64,000 nucleotides of DNA from Rahnella aceris (lineage in GTDB: Bacteria; Pseudomonadota; Gammaproteobacteria; Enterobacterales; Enterobacteriaceae), in NCBI RefSeq assembly GCF_011684115.1, contig NZ_JAADJV010000003.1:434001-498000 (forward strand), read 5' to 3'. Of this stretch, positions 56,037 through 64,000 are shown piece by piece (the first letter of the stretch is position 1; every line of letters begins with the position of its first letter). The notes under the pieces were generated by a model. That model ran no database searches, had not been told where the DNA came from, and saw only the letters and a list, made by a program, of their open reading frames with translations. The position numbers were made by a program, and so were the translations under genes.

Positions 56037-57395
56037 TTAAAATTTCAGTGAAGCGGCAATGTCTTCTTCGCTTTCTTCTTCTTCAATAATCGCCTGCGCC
56101 TTGTTAGACAAGATCACGAATGGCATGTACACCAGCGTGGCAATACCGAGATTGAACAATGCGACGAGCAGTGCCGCGATGCTGCCGTTACTGTTAAAGA
56201 AAGCGCCAAGCCCGGTCGGCATGGTCCACGGCGCCAGGTTAGTGACCGGAGGAATGATACCCATGCTGTACGCGGCGATCGTGATGGCGGCCAGAATCGG
56301 CTGAACCAGCACGAAGGGGATAAACATCACCGGGTTCATGATAATCGGCAGACCAAACAGGATGGGCTCGTTAATCTGGAAGATACCTGACGGCAGTGCC
56401 AGCTTGGCCACCTGACGATGATCGGCACGGCGTGAGGCGATAAAGATGGCGATGATAAGCCCGAGGGTTGCACCGGAACCGCCCAGCATGATGTAGGAAT
56501 CCAGCATCGGTTTGGCCCAGAAGTGGAAGGTTTTCCCTGCATCAATCGCGGCACTCACGGAACCGTATTCGGTGTACAGCGCGATATTTTCAAGCGCCCA
56601 CGGGGTCATGATGCCGTTGTCGAGCGCGGTCAGCGCCAGAGATCCGTGTACACCAAAGAACCACAGCAGTGAGTTGAAAATCACGTACGCCCAGCCAACC
56701 ACGCTGCCCATTGCCGCCAGAGGTTTGGAAATTGAATCCATAATAATCTGGTGGAAGTTGTGGCCATATAATCCGAGTAACCAGGAAATAACCCCGAAGA
56801 TAAACAGAATAATAAAGCCCGGAATTAACGCGGAGAAGGATCGGGAAACCGAAGACGGCACACTCGCCGGCAAGGTAATGACCCAGTTGCGGCGAATCAC
56901 AAAGGTGAACATTTCTGCGACAACCAGACCTATTACCATACCGGAAATAATATTCGCGCCACCTAACCAGTTTGCGCCCACCGCATAAGCTTCACCGACG
57001 CTGTATGGCGTCACGGTCATAAAGGCTGCAACGGCTAATAAACCGGCGGAGAGGGAATCAACTTTACGTTCTTCCGCTAATGCCATGCCAATAAAGAATG
57101 GCGCCATCAGCGACATAATACCGAGCGTACCGTTATAAACATTAATACCGATGGTTTTCAGACCGGCCAGCGTATCGATAGTTGACGGGTCTAAGCGCAC
57201 GCCTAAAGAATAAAAGAAAGAACCGGCACCAAAGTTCAGGAATACGTTATTAATTAAAACGAACATGGCACCCGCGAGGGTCAGCGGCATGAGTTTTATG
57301 AAGCCATTTTTAATGGCATTAATATGCGGTTGTTTACCTATTTTAACGGCAAAAGGAAGAAGTATCTTTTCAAGTGAATCAATGGCTTTGCTCAT
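56037..57395 (-). CDS. chbC: chitobiose PTS EIIC component ChbC
   Basis: 452-aa membrane permease of the PTS, about ten helices: [28 protein letters not shown] and [14 protein letters not shown] (the conserved NEP motif region). Ends with an acidic tail EEEESEED. Transports and phosphorylates chitobiose. Confidence 0.93.
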   Translation of the reverse strand: MSKAIDSLEKILLPFAVKIGKQPHINAIKNGFIKLMPLTLAGAMFVLINNVFLNFGAGSFFYSLGVRLDPSTIDTLAGLKTIGINVYNGTLGIMSLMAPFFIGMALAEERKVDSLSAGLLAVAAFMTVTPYSVGEAYAVGANWLGGANIISGMVIGLVVAEMFTFVIRRNWVITLPASVPSSVSRSFSALIPGFIILFIFGVISWLLGLYGHNFHQIIMDSISKPLAAMGSVVGWAYVIFNSLLWFFGVHGSLALTALDNGIMTPWALENIALYTEYGSVSAAIDAGKTFHFWAKPMLDSYIMLGGSGATLGLIIAIFIASRRADHRQVAKLALPSGIFQINEPILFGLPIIMNPVMFIPFVLVQPILAAITIAAYSMGIIPPVTNLAPWTMPTGLGAFFNSNGSIAALLVALFNLGIATLVYMPFVILSNKAQAIIEEEESEEDIAASLKF

Positions 57396-57522
57396 TGGTA
57401 TTTTCCTTTAATGCCGCCATCTGGCGGCCAGGGGAAGAAATTCGCTCTTTGACTGGAGTTCTCTTTGACTTAAAAATTTCAATATAAAGACGTTCAATTT
57501 TAAAATAAGGAAAAACGTAAGA

Positions 57523-57843
57523 TCACTGCGCTGCTGCTTTTTTGATCGCAGCAACGGCTGCTTTCAGAACACCTAACCCGTCAATTTTGCCGTACAGGCC
57601 AGAATCGATCACTTCAACTGGTTTACCCGGCAAGACTTTTTTAATTTCATCCAGCATATAGGCAATTTGCGGCCCAAGCAGAACGACATCGGCTGCCGCA
57701 CCTTTCTCTGCAGCCAGTGTTTCAGGAAATGCTTCGATAATGACCGGGACCTCATACTTCTCAGCCTGAACCTTCATTTTAGAAACCAGTAACGAGGTTG
57801 ACATTCCGGCGGAGCAAAACAAATAAATGACTTTCTTTTCCAT
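57523..57843 (-). CDS. chbB: chitobiose PTS EIIB component ChbB
   Basis: 106-aa IIB domain with active Cys10 in [12 protein letters not shown]. First gene of the operon; gene order chbB-C-A-R-F-G matches E. coli. Confidence 0.94.
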   Translation of the reverse strand: MEKKVIYLFCSAGMSTSLLVSKMKVQAEKYEVPVIIEAFPETLAAEKGAAADVVLLGPQIAYMLDEIKKVLPGKPVEVIDSGLYGKIDGLGVLKAAVAAIKKAAAQ

Positions 57844-58190
57844 GATAAAACCCTCATATCCCGATAAATTGCAGCTCAGGCAACGGTTTTTCCTTCACCT
57901 GCGAGAATGTATTCAGAGCAAATAAATTGAAGATAACGAATCGTCTCTGCCTGAAAGCAGTATACGGCATCACTTCAGGGCGCGATAATTCGGAACTTAT
58001 AGAAATTGTCTCTCCTTGACCATCCCTTATGACTCCCTTCACGTTTTGGGTAAATAACTCGCGAGGATAAATAAGATAAAGACGCACGGCCACGCAACAA
58101 GAAGTTAACATTTACACTTACCCAAGCAGGGGACAATATGAGAAACTGGCAATGATTGCGCAAACATTACTATTTTGACGCCATAATTCA
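57844..58190. promoter_or_regulatory. 347-bp divergent region between chbB and the LacI gene
   Basis: Holds the chb promoter and the LacI-gene promoter. No clear palindrome, CRP or NagC site could be asserted by eye. A minus-strand ORF here is low-confidence and discarded. Confidence 0.4.
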
Positions 58191-59225
58191 GTGGTCAATG
58201 CTTTGAATAATAAAATAAATGCTCAGAAAGGCCGTTCCCGTACGGCTACGCTCGAAGATGTTGCTCAGGCCGCCAGCCTTTCACCCATGACGGTCAGCCG
58301 CGCCTTAAACAATCCCAAAGTCGTGCGCCCGGCGACCATTGCCCGCGTGATGGAAGCCGTGAGAAGTACCGGTTACATCCCCAATATGCTGGCCGGTGGT
58401 CTGGCGACCAGCCGCACGAAACTCATTGCCGTCGTCGTGCCGCAGATTAACAACAATATGTTTGTTGATACCGTGCAGGCCATCAGCGACCAACTGGCGG
58501 CACGGGGTTATCACATGCTGTTGTGTATTGTCGGCTATGAGCCGGAAGATGAAACCGATATTGTCGCCACCCTGCTTTCGCGTCGACCGGACGGGATTGT
58601 GCTGACCGGCATTCATCACACGTCGGAACTGAAAAGAATCATTCTTAACGCCAATATCCCGGTAGTAGAAATCTGGGATTTAACGCCCACACCGATTGAC
58701 ATGCTGATTGGCTTCTCGCACGAAAAAGTCGGCAATGCCATCGGTGACTATTTCCTCGGCAAAGGCTTCAGGCGTTTTGGCTTTATCTGTGCTTCCGATC
58801 GCCGCGCAATGGTGCGTAAAAACGGGGCAATCAGCGTGTTGCGGGCCATTCCTGAGCACGACATTAAAGAAGTGATTGTTTCCCGTCCGGCGAATATGGA
58901 AGTCGGACGCCAGGCATTGCGCCAACTGCTCGCCAGCGATCACCGCTTTGACGCCATCATTTGCAGCTCCGACACCCTGGCGCAGGGCGCAATCATGGAA
59001 GCCGAATCGCAGGGTTTACGCGTGCCGGATGATTTCTCGGTGATCGGTTTCGCGGACCTGAATTTTGCCGCCCATAACCGCCCTGCCATTACCACCGTCA
59101 GCGTCGAAAAATGGGATTTAGGCATCCGCGCGGCAGATATGCTGGCGGATAAAATTGAAGGCATCGCGGTTGAGGAACCTATTGTTGATATGGGTTACAA
59201 ACTGGTTATTCGGGAATCAGCTTAG
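58191..59225 (+). CDS. LacI-family regulator, GntR-like
   Basis: 344 aa. Helix-turn-helix at about 19-45 (TLEDVAQAASLSPMTVSRAL) and a sugar-binding-protein-type C-terminal core. The N-terminal 15 residues are uncertain: the ORF begins with GTG and lacks an evident ribosome site. Resembles gluconate repressors; position between chb and gluconate dehydrogenase supports control of the latter, perhaps via the palindrome at 59380. Confidence 0.82.
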   Translation: MVNALNNKINAQKGRSRTATLEDVAQAASLSPMTVSRALNNPKVVRPATIARVMEAVRSTGYIPNMLAGGLATSRTKLIAVVVPQINNNMFVDTVQAISDQLAARGYHMLLCIVGYEPEDETDIVATLLSRRPDGIVLTGIHHTSELKRIILNANIPVVEIWDLTPTPIDMLIGFSHEKVGNAIGDYFLGKGFRRFGFICASDRRAMVRKNGAISVLRAIPEHDIKEVIVSRPANMEVGRQALRQLLASDHRFDAIICSSDTLAQGAIMEAESQGLRVPDDFSVIGFADLNFAAHNRPAITTVSVEKWDLGIRAADMLADKIEGIAVEEPIVDMGYKLVIRESA

Positions 59226-59257
59226 CGCCTTGCACACTTCAGCTTTTGTTTTAACCA

Positions 59258-59300
59258 TAATACTCCACCCCAACCCTCCCCTTCGCAGGGGAGTGAGTTG
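59258..59300 (+). repeat. dispersed REP-like repeat, type A (single copy)
   Basis: CACCCCAACCCTCCCCTTCG then CAGGGGAG, same unit as 3715-3755, without a type B partner. Confidence 0.7.
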
Positions 59301-59379
59301 TCCGCGTAATTAATTCAACTTTATATTTTTCCCGGTTATAAATAACCCTGACAATTGAAACTCATTCTTATTTGTTAAA

Positions 59380-59395
59380 AATGTTAGCTAACATT
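59380..59395. promoter_or_regulatory. perfect palindrome, LacI operator candidate
   Basis: AATGTTAGCTAACATT reads the same on both strands. The outer half ATGTTA is shared with the E. coli GntR operator. 319 bp before the gluconate dehydrogenase start. Confidence 0.55.
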
Positions 59396-59714
59396 CATAA
59401 CAACAAATAACAGAAACTTTCCGTACGGAATTATATTGATCTAAATTCTACCCACAAAATCATGAAGAATACTTTGATAAACAATGCTATTTCCCCCTTA
59501 GCCATTCACAATAAAAACAATCAATATCTCATTGATTTAATGAGACTTTAAATCAAATTAAACCTGTGGAACTCCTTAATGCATTTCCCGCCTTATAGTT
59601 CATGGGGAATTTATTCATTTATTTTAGATGTAGCGGTGATATTATCGATTTGTACCCAAAAAATAATAATAATTAACCCAAACTTAACATCAGGCATGTG
59701 AGAGTCGTAATTCT

Positions 59715-60440
59715 ATGCTCCTTCAAAAAAAAACAACCCGTCGCAAGTTTTTACTTGGGTCGCTGATGGCTTTGCCTGTCGGGACCATCATGATGAAAGG
59801 GCTGTCAGCGGCACAAGCTGCAGAAATGGCTGCCCCGGATTTACTCGAATATAAACCGATATTTTTCAGCGCCGATGAGTGGCAGTTTATTATGGCCGCC
59901 GCTGACCGCCTGATCCCTGCGGGTGGCAAAGGCAAAGCACCGGGCGCACTCGAAACCAATGTGCCGATTTTTATCGATCAGCAAATGCACGGCGATTTCG
60001 GCGAAGAAATCTATATGCAGGGCCCGTTCAACGTGCATGCTCCGGCGACGATGGGGTATCAGATCCCGTTCCGTCCGCAGCAAATCTACAAAACCGGCAT
60101 TCGTATTGCGAACGCCTGGTGTCAGCAAAATCATCAGAAAGCCTTCCATGAACTGGCCGATCAGGACAAAGACAATGTGCTGACGCAGTTGCAGAAAAAC
60201 GGCATCAAATTTGCCGATGCGGGCGAAGAAAATCTTGTCGCCTCGCAATTCTTCAGCGAACTGCTTTCAGACACCAAACACGGCTATCTGGCAGACCCGA
60301 TCTACGGCGGGAACAAAGGGATGAAGGCGTGGATTGCCATCGGCTTCCCCGGCGCACGCGCCAGTTTCACTGAGTGGGTTAAGCAGCACAATGTCCCGTA
60401 TCCGCTGGGGCCTGTGAGCCTGCAGGGCGCGCGTGCCTGA
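59715..60440 (+). CDS. gluconate 2-dehydrogenase subunit 3 (gamma)
   Basis: 241 aa. Tat signal TTRRKFLLGSLMALPVG with RR at 9-10, cleavage near AQA. Small subunit that carries the cofactor-bearing large subunit across the membrane by hitchhiking and supports its folding. Followed by the FAD and cytochrome subunits as one operon. Confidence 0.9.
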   Translation: MLLQKKTTRRKFLLGSLMALPVGTIMMKGLSAAQAAEMAAPDLLEYKPIFFSADEWQFIMAAADRLIPAGGKGKAPGALETNVPIFIDQQMHGDFGEEIYMQGPFNVHAPATMGYQIPFRPQQIYKTGIRIANAWCQQNHQKAFHELADQDKDNVLTQLQKNGIKFADAGEENLVASQFFSELLSDTKHGYLADPIYGGNKGMKAWIAIGFPGARASFTEWVKQHNVPYPLGPVSLQGARA

Positions 60441-60485
60441 GTGCCTCGCCCTATTACCGTTTTCTGATGACTGACAGGATTAAAG

Positions 60486-62255
60486 ATGGCAAAAGTAACT
60501 AAACCAGAAGTCGACGTCGTTGTTGTCGGCCTCGGCTGGGCTGGCTCGCTGATGAGTATCGAGCTGGCGATGGCGGGCCTGACCGTTCGTGCGCTCGAAC
60601 GTGGCGGCGATCGCGGCTACGAAGAATTTGCTTACCCGAAACCGGCGGACGAATATGCCTACGCGGTACGCAATAAAGTCATGGCGACGCCGGCTGAAGC
60701 CGCTGTCACCGTGCGTTACAACATGAGTGAAACCGCCCTGCCAACCCGTAAATGGGGTGCATTCGCGCCGGGTACCGGCGTGGGTGGTTCCGGTCTGCAC
60801 TGGACGGCGGTATTGATTCGCCCGACGCCGACCGATTTAAAACTCAAAACTTACGCTGACGAAGCCTACAAACCAGGCATCCTGCAGGAAGACATGCGGA
60901 TCATGGATTTCCCTTTCTCCTGGGATGAAATTGAGCCGTATTACACTAAGTTTGAGCATATCTGCGGTCAGTCCGGCAAAACCGGTAACCTGCGCGGTCA
61001 GATTATGGAAGGCGGGGATCCGTTCGAAGGGCCACGTTCCGAGCCGTATCCGCTGCCTGCGCTGGAAGACACGCTCAACAGCAGCATGTTTGCTGAAGTC
61101 ACCAAAAAAATGGGCTACCACCCGTTCCCGAACCCGTCAGCCTGCGTGTCCCGCGCCTGGACTAACCCGTACGGCAACCAGATCGCGCCGTGTAACTACT
61201 GCGGTTATTGCAGTAAATACCCGTGCCTGAACTACTCGAAAGCGTCGCCGCAAACGGCGGTGATGGACGCGCTGAAACGCATGGATAACTTCTCTTATGA
61301 AGTGCATGCCAATGTGCTGAAAGTCGAACTGCATGATGATAAGAAAACCGCCAAAGGCGTGATCTACATGGATGCAGACGGCAACGAGTGCTTCCAGCCA
61401 GCGAAAATCGTGGTACTGAGCAGCTTCCAGTTCTGCAACGTGCGGCTGATGCTGCTGTCCGGGATCGGCAAGCCTTACAATCCGATCACCGAAGAAGGCG
61501 TGATTGGCCGCAACTATGCGTTCCTCAGTAACGGCGGTTCGACGCTGTTCTTCAAAGACAAAAACTTCAATCCGTTTGCCACCGCAGGCGCCACCGGCCA
61601 GATGTTCAACGATATCTCTCCGGGCAACTTCGACGGCCCTTCCCTTGGCTTTATCGGCGGTGCGAAAATTCACAGTTCGCAGGCCACCGGCACGCCAATC
61701 AGCACCTCGCTGCCAAAAGGCACGCCTGCGTGGGGCACCGGCTGGAAAGAAGGCATGGAAGAATGGTACGGCCATTCGATGAAAATCAGCATCACCACCA
61801 CCTGCCAGTCTTACCGCGATATTTATCTGGATCTGGATCCGAATTACAAAGATGAATATGGCTATCCGCTGCTGCGTATGACCTTCGACTGGAAACAGAA
61901 CGAACTCAAATTGCAGCAATATCTGAAAGGCATCGTGGGCAATATCACCAAAGAGCTGAACCCGGACAGTTACAGCGAAAGCTTCCTGCCGATGGACGCG
62001 CACTTTGACCTGACCAAATACGTCTCTACCCACAACGTGGGCGGCGCGGTGATGGGCGATAACCCGAAAACCTCGGCGCTGAACAAGTTCCTGCAAAGCT
62101 GGGATGTGCATAACGTATTTGTGCCGGGCGGTAACGCTTTCCCGCAAAACTTCCAGGCTAACCCGACGGATACCATTGGTGCGATCACCCTGATGGCGGC
62201 GCAGGCGATTAAAGATCAGTACCTGAAAAACCCTGGTCCACTGGTTCAGGCATAA
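60486..62255 (+). CDS. gluconate 2-dehydrogenase FAD subunit (GMC oxidoreductase)
   Basis: 589-aa catalytic subunit. Rossmann motif VVVVGLGWAGS at 11-21 binds FAD; the terminal HNVGGAVMGDNP region holds the catalytic His. Cys236, Cys239, Cys242 and Cys247 in PCNYCGYCSKYPC may ligate an iron-sulfur cluster, as in related FAD-glucose dehydrogenases. No own signal peptide: exported with the gamma subunit. Oxidises D-gluconate to 2-keto-D-gluconate in the periplasm. Confidence 0.92.
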   Translation: MAKVTKPEVDVVVVGLGWAGSLMSIELAMAGLTVRALERGGDRGYEEFAYPKPADEYAYAVRNKVMATPAEAAVTVRYNMSETALPTRKWGAFAPGTGVGGSGLHWTAVLIRPTPTDLKLKTYADEAYKPGILQEDMRIMDFPFSWDEIEPYYTKFEHICGQSGKTGNLRGQIMEGGDPFEGPRSEPYPLPALEDTLNSSMFAEVTKKMGYHPFPNPSACVSRAWTNPYGNQIAPCNYCGYCSKYPCLNYSKASPQTAVMDALKRMDNFSYEVHANVLKVELHDDKKTAKGVIYMDADGNECFQPAKIVVLSSFQFCNVRLMLLSGIGKPYNPITEEGVIGRNYAFLSNGGSTLFFKDKNFNPFATAGATGQMFNDISPGNFDGPSLGFIGGAKIHSSQATGTPISTSLPKGTPAWGTGWKEGMEEWYGHSMKISITTTCQSYRDIYLDLDPNYKDEYGYPLLRMTFDWKQNELKLQQYLKGIVGNITKELNPDSYSESFLPMDAHFDLTKYVSTHNVGGAVMGDNPKTSALNKFLQSWDVHNVFVPGGNAFPQNFQANPTDTIGAITLMAAQAIKDQYLKNPGPLVQA

Positions 62256-62261
62256 GCGGAG

Positions 62262-63542
62262 ATGAACAGGATGAAACTCAAAAGTTTATTTATCGCTAAC
62301 GCCTTGCTGCTGGGTGCGGGTTTTATGGCGAATGCGCAGGCGGATACCAATACACAACCCGACAACGCAGCGCTGATCAAACAGGGCGAATATGTGGCGC
62401 GTCTGGGCGACTGCGGCGCCTGTCATACGGTGGCGGGGAAACCGGCGTTTTCAGGCGGGCTGGCGATCAACTCCAATCTGGGCACCATTTATTCCACCAA
62501 CATTACACCGGATAAAGACCACGGTATTGGCGGTTATAGCGAAGCACAATTCTCGGATGCAGTGCGCAAAGGCGTTCTGCCGGACGGCACCCGTTTGTAT
62601 CCGGCAATGCCTTATCCGGATTACGCCAAAATCAACGATCAGGACATGCACGCGCTCTACGTTTACTTTATGCAGGGCGTAAAACCGAGCGCAGAACAAC
62701 CGCCTGAAACCGATCTGAGTTTCCCGTTCAGCCAGCGCTGGGGCATGCGTTTCTGGAACTGGGCGTTCGCGTCTGACAAACCTTTCCAGCCAATCGGTGG
62801 CGCTTCTGAGCAGGTAAACCGGGGTGCGTATCTGGTGGAAAGTCTCGGGCACTGCGGCAGTTGCCATACCCCACGAGGTTTCGGCATGAATGAAAAGGCG
62901 CTGGACAGCAGCGACTCTGATTTCCTGGCGGGCGGTAGCCTGAATAACTGGGACGTCCCTTCCCTGCGCGGCGTGGCGCACTGGAACGAGCAGGAAATTG
63001 CCGATTATCTGGGCAAAGGGCGTAATGACAAAGCAGCAGTTGGCGGCGAAATGACGTCTGTGGTGGAAAACAGTACCGCACACATGACCGATGACGACCT
63101 CAAAGCCATCGCGGCCTACATCAAGTTCCTGGGCGGTAACCCGCCGGTTCCGGCAGAGGACACGCAAAAAGCCAGCGCGACCGAAGCCAGACTGACGGCG
63201 GCGAAAAACCTCAGCGAAGGCGAGCGTTTGTATCTGGATAACTGCGGCGCCTGTCACTTTGTCACCGGCAAAGGCGCACCGGGCGTTTTCCCGCAACTGG
63301 ATCAGGCAACGATTGTGAACGCGAAAGATCCGACCGGGCTGATCCACACCATTCTGGCGGGCGCGCAGCAACCGTCAACGGCACGGGCGCCGTCAACGCT
63401 TGTGATGCCGGGCTTTGCCAGCCGTCTGACGGACGAAGAAGCGGCGCAATTGTCGACCTTTATCCGTCAAGGTTGGGGCAACAACGCACCGGCAGTGACG
63501 GCGAAAGACGTCAGCGAAGTCAGAAAAACCCTGACGAAGTAA
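62262..63542 (+). CDS. gluconate 2-dehydrogenase cytochrome c subunit
   Basis: 426 aa with a Sec signal peptide (cleaved near AQA, about residue 27) and three CxxCH heme sites at 51-55, 198-202 and 328-332. Transfers electrons from the FAD subunit to ubiquinone. The second in-frame ATG at 62271 with ACAGG before it is an equally good start. Confidence 0.92.
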   Translation: MNRMKLKSLFIANALLLGAGFMANAQADTNTQPDNAALIKQGEYVARLGDCGACHTVAGKPAFSGGLAINSNLGTIYSTNITPDKDHGIGGYSEAQFSDAVRKGVLPDGTRLYPAMPYPDYAKINDQDMHALYVYFMQGVKPSAEQPPETDLSFPFSQRWGMRFWNWAFASDKPFQPIGGASEQVNRGAYLVESLGHCGSCHTPRGFGMNEKALDSSDSDFLAGGSLNNWDVPSLRGVAHWNEQEIADYLGKGRNDKAAVGGEMTSVVENSTAHMTDDDLKAIAAYIKFLGGNPPVPAEDTQKASATEARLTAAKNLSEGERLYLDNCGACHFVTGKGAPGVFPQLDQATIVNAKDPTGLIHTILAGAQQPSTARAPSTLVMPGFASRLTDEEAAQLSTFIRQGWGNNAPAVTAKDVSEVRKTLTK

Positions 63543-63559
63543 TCACTTTTGCAGGCTCA

Positions 63560-63590
63560 AACGGCTTTCCTCACGGAAGGCCGTTTTTTT
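63560..63590 (+). terminator. intrinsic terminator after gluconate dehydrogenase operon
   Basis: AACGGCTTTCC/GGAAGGCCGTT with a TCAC loop, one G-T wobble, and a T-run. Confidence 0.9.
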
Positions 63591-63598
63591 ATAGGCGA

Positions 63599-63988
63599 TC
63601 AGGCAGCGGGCGTTTCATGCAAATGACGCCACAGAATTTTCCCTTCTGCATCCACCACAAATAACACCGTCGAATAACGCAGTGTTTCCGGCTGGCCGGG
63701 CAACTGCTGGCGTTCCTGATACGCGACTACCGCGCCTTTTTCACTTTCAGCAATCACCACCGGCTTTTCGACCTCAATCTTCAGCCCGCTTTTCGCGCCC
63801 CGCTGCGCCCTGAAAAAAGCACACAATGCCGGATGATCCAGCCGGTGGCCGGTGATCGTTACCATCGAATAGGCCGGACTAAACCGCGCCAGCAGTTCAT
63901 CACAAACCTGCCCAGGTGCAGCGGAGTCTGAAAACCAGCGCTGAATTAACCCATGCGCATCAAACACTTCTTTCACAAAACGATTCAT
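63599..63988 (-). CDS. NTF2-like/SnoaL-type hypothetical protein
   Basis: 129 aa, cone-shaped NTF2 fold expected: helices at the start (MNRFVKEVFDAHGLIQRWF), a strand-rich second half with AVVAYQERQQLPGQPETLRYSTVLF (by parts) and terminal HLHETPAA. Could be an enzyme or a binding protein. AGGAAAAG precedes the ATG. Convergent with the gluconate dehydrogenase operon. Confidence 0.7.
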   Translation of the reverse strand: MNRFVKEVFDAHGLIQRWFSDSAAPGQVCDELLARFSPAYSMVTITGHRLDHPALCAFFRAQRGAKSGLKIEVEKPVVIAESEKGAVVAYQERQQLPGQPETLRYSTVLFVVDAEGKILWRHLHETPAA

Positions 63989-64000
63989 AACTTTTCCTGT

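Larger units (their letters stand above)
59226..59714. promoter_or_regulatory. 489-bp upstream region of gluconate dehydrogenase operon
   Basis: AT-rich, no gene. Contains a type A repeat at 59258-59300 and the perfect palindrome at 59380-59395. The long leader leaves room for several sites. Confidence 0.5.

Noticed and set aside
57844..58190. search for NagC or CRP sites before chbB
   Set aside because: No motif could be supported by eye; left unassigned.

Overview
The window looks like chromosome from a plant- or soil-associated member of the Enterobacterales, probably the Rahnella/Ewingella/Serratia (Yersiniaceae) area. The reasons are moderate GC, compact enterobacterial operons (chbBCARFG, qorB with an HxlR regulator, idi, msrA/msrB), a MarT/FidL-like pair, and periplasmic gluconate 2-dehydrogenase. 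The genus is inference, since there is no rRNA or other marker here. No tRNA, rRNA, CRISPR array, prophage or complete insertion sequence was seen.

Layout. (1) 1-19030: two paralogous cyanide-insensitive (CioAB-type) bd oxidase operons, each ending in a tiny DUF2474 membrane protein, bracket about 13 kb. That interval holds a TetR/MFS efflux operon with three copies of one palindromic operator, a five-gene peptide ABC transporter operon, a LuxR solo with the plant-responsive W-to-M and Y-to-W substitutions, a proline iminopeptidase gene, and an AraC/NepI-like pair. Transporter, LuxR solo and iminopeptidase together have the layout of a PipR-type plant-signal sensing island, and related 20-bp motifs lie before both putative target units. 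(2) 19060-26351: a GntR-regulated non-phosphorylating L-fucose pathway: fucose dehydrogenase, fuconolactonase, fuconate dehydratase, 2-keto-3-deoxy-fuconate dehydrogenase, FAH-type hydrolase, mutarotase and FucP. (3) 26549-37144: an MFS gene; an ABM/ACT/ArsR-like operon; the folate-independent methionine synthase pair mesX-mesD; YceI; HD-GYP; a MarT-like/FidL-like pair and a YfaZ-type barrel; and exported MsrA and MsrB. (4) 37393-43508: a GH31 glycosidase with a GPH symporter, then a long imperfect palindrome of about 550 bp, a MarR regulator, and an orphan type VI secretion cassette (Hcp, Tlde1-like L,D-transpeptidase-fold effector, small membrane protein as candidate immunity). (5) 43848-52505: idi, a P-loop kinase, an AriR-like small protein behind a possible sRNA, qorB and its HxlR regulator, an ABM/amidohydrolase pair, and a LysR/DMT transporter/ketopantoate-reductase-like group with one palindrome before both the LysR gene and the transporter. 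(6) 52564-64000: the complete chitobiose operon, a LacI regulator, three-subunit gluconate 2-dehydrogenase and an NTF2-like protein.

The genes suggest a versatile plant- or litter-associated life: uptake and sensing of plant-derived small molecules, use of fucose, chitobiose, alpha-glycosides and gluconate, respiration through cyanide-resistant oxidases, and interbacterial competition. The observations most worth following are the PipR-type island, the long palindrome, the Hcp-Tlde1-like cassette, the paired operator sets, and the duplicated Cio operons with different upstream motifs.
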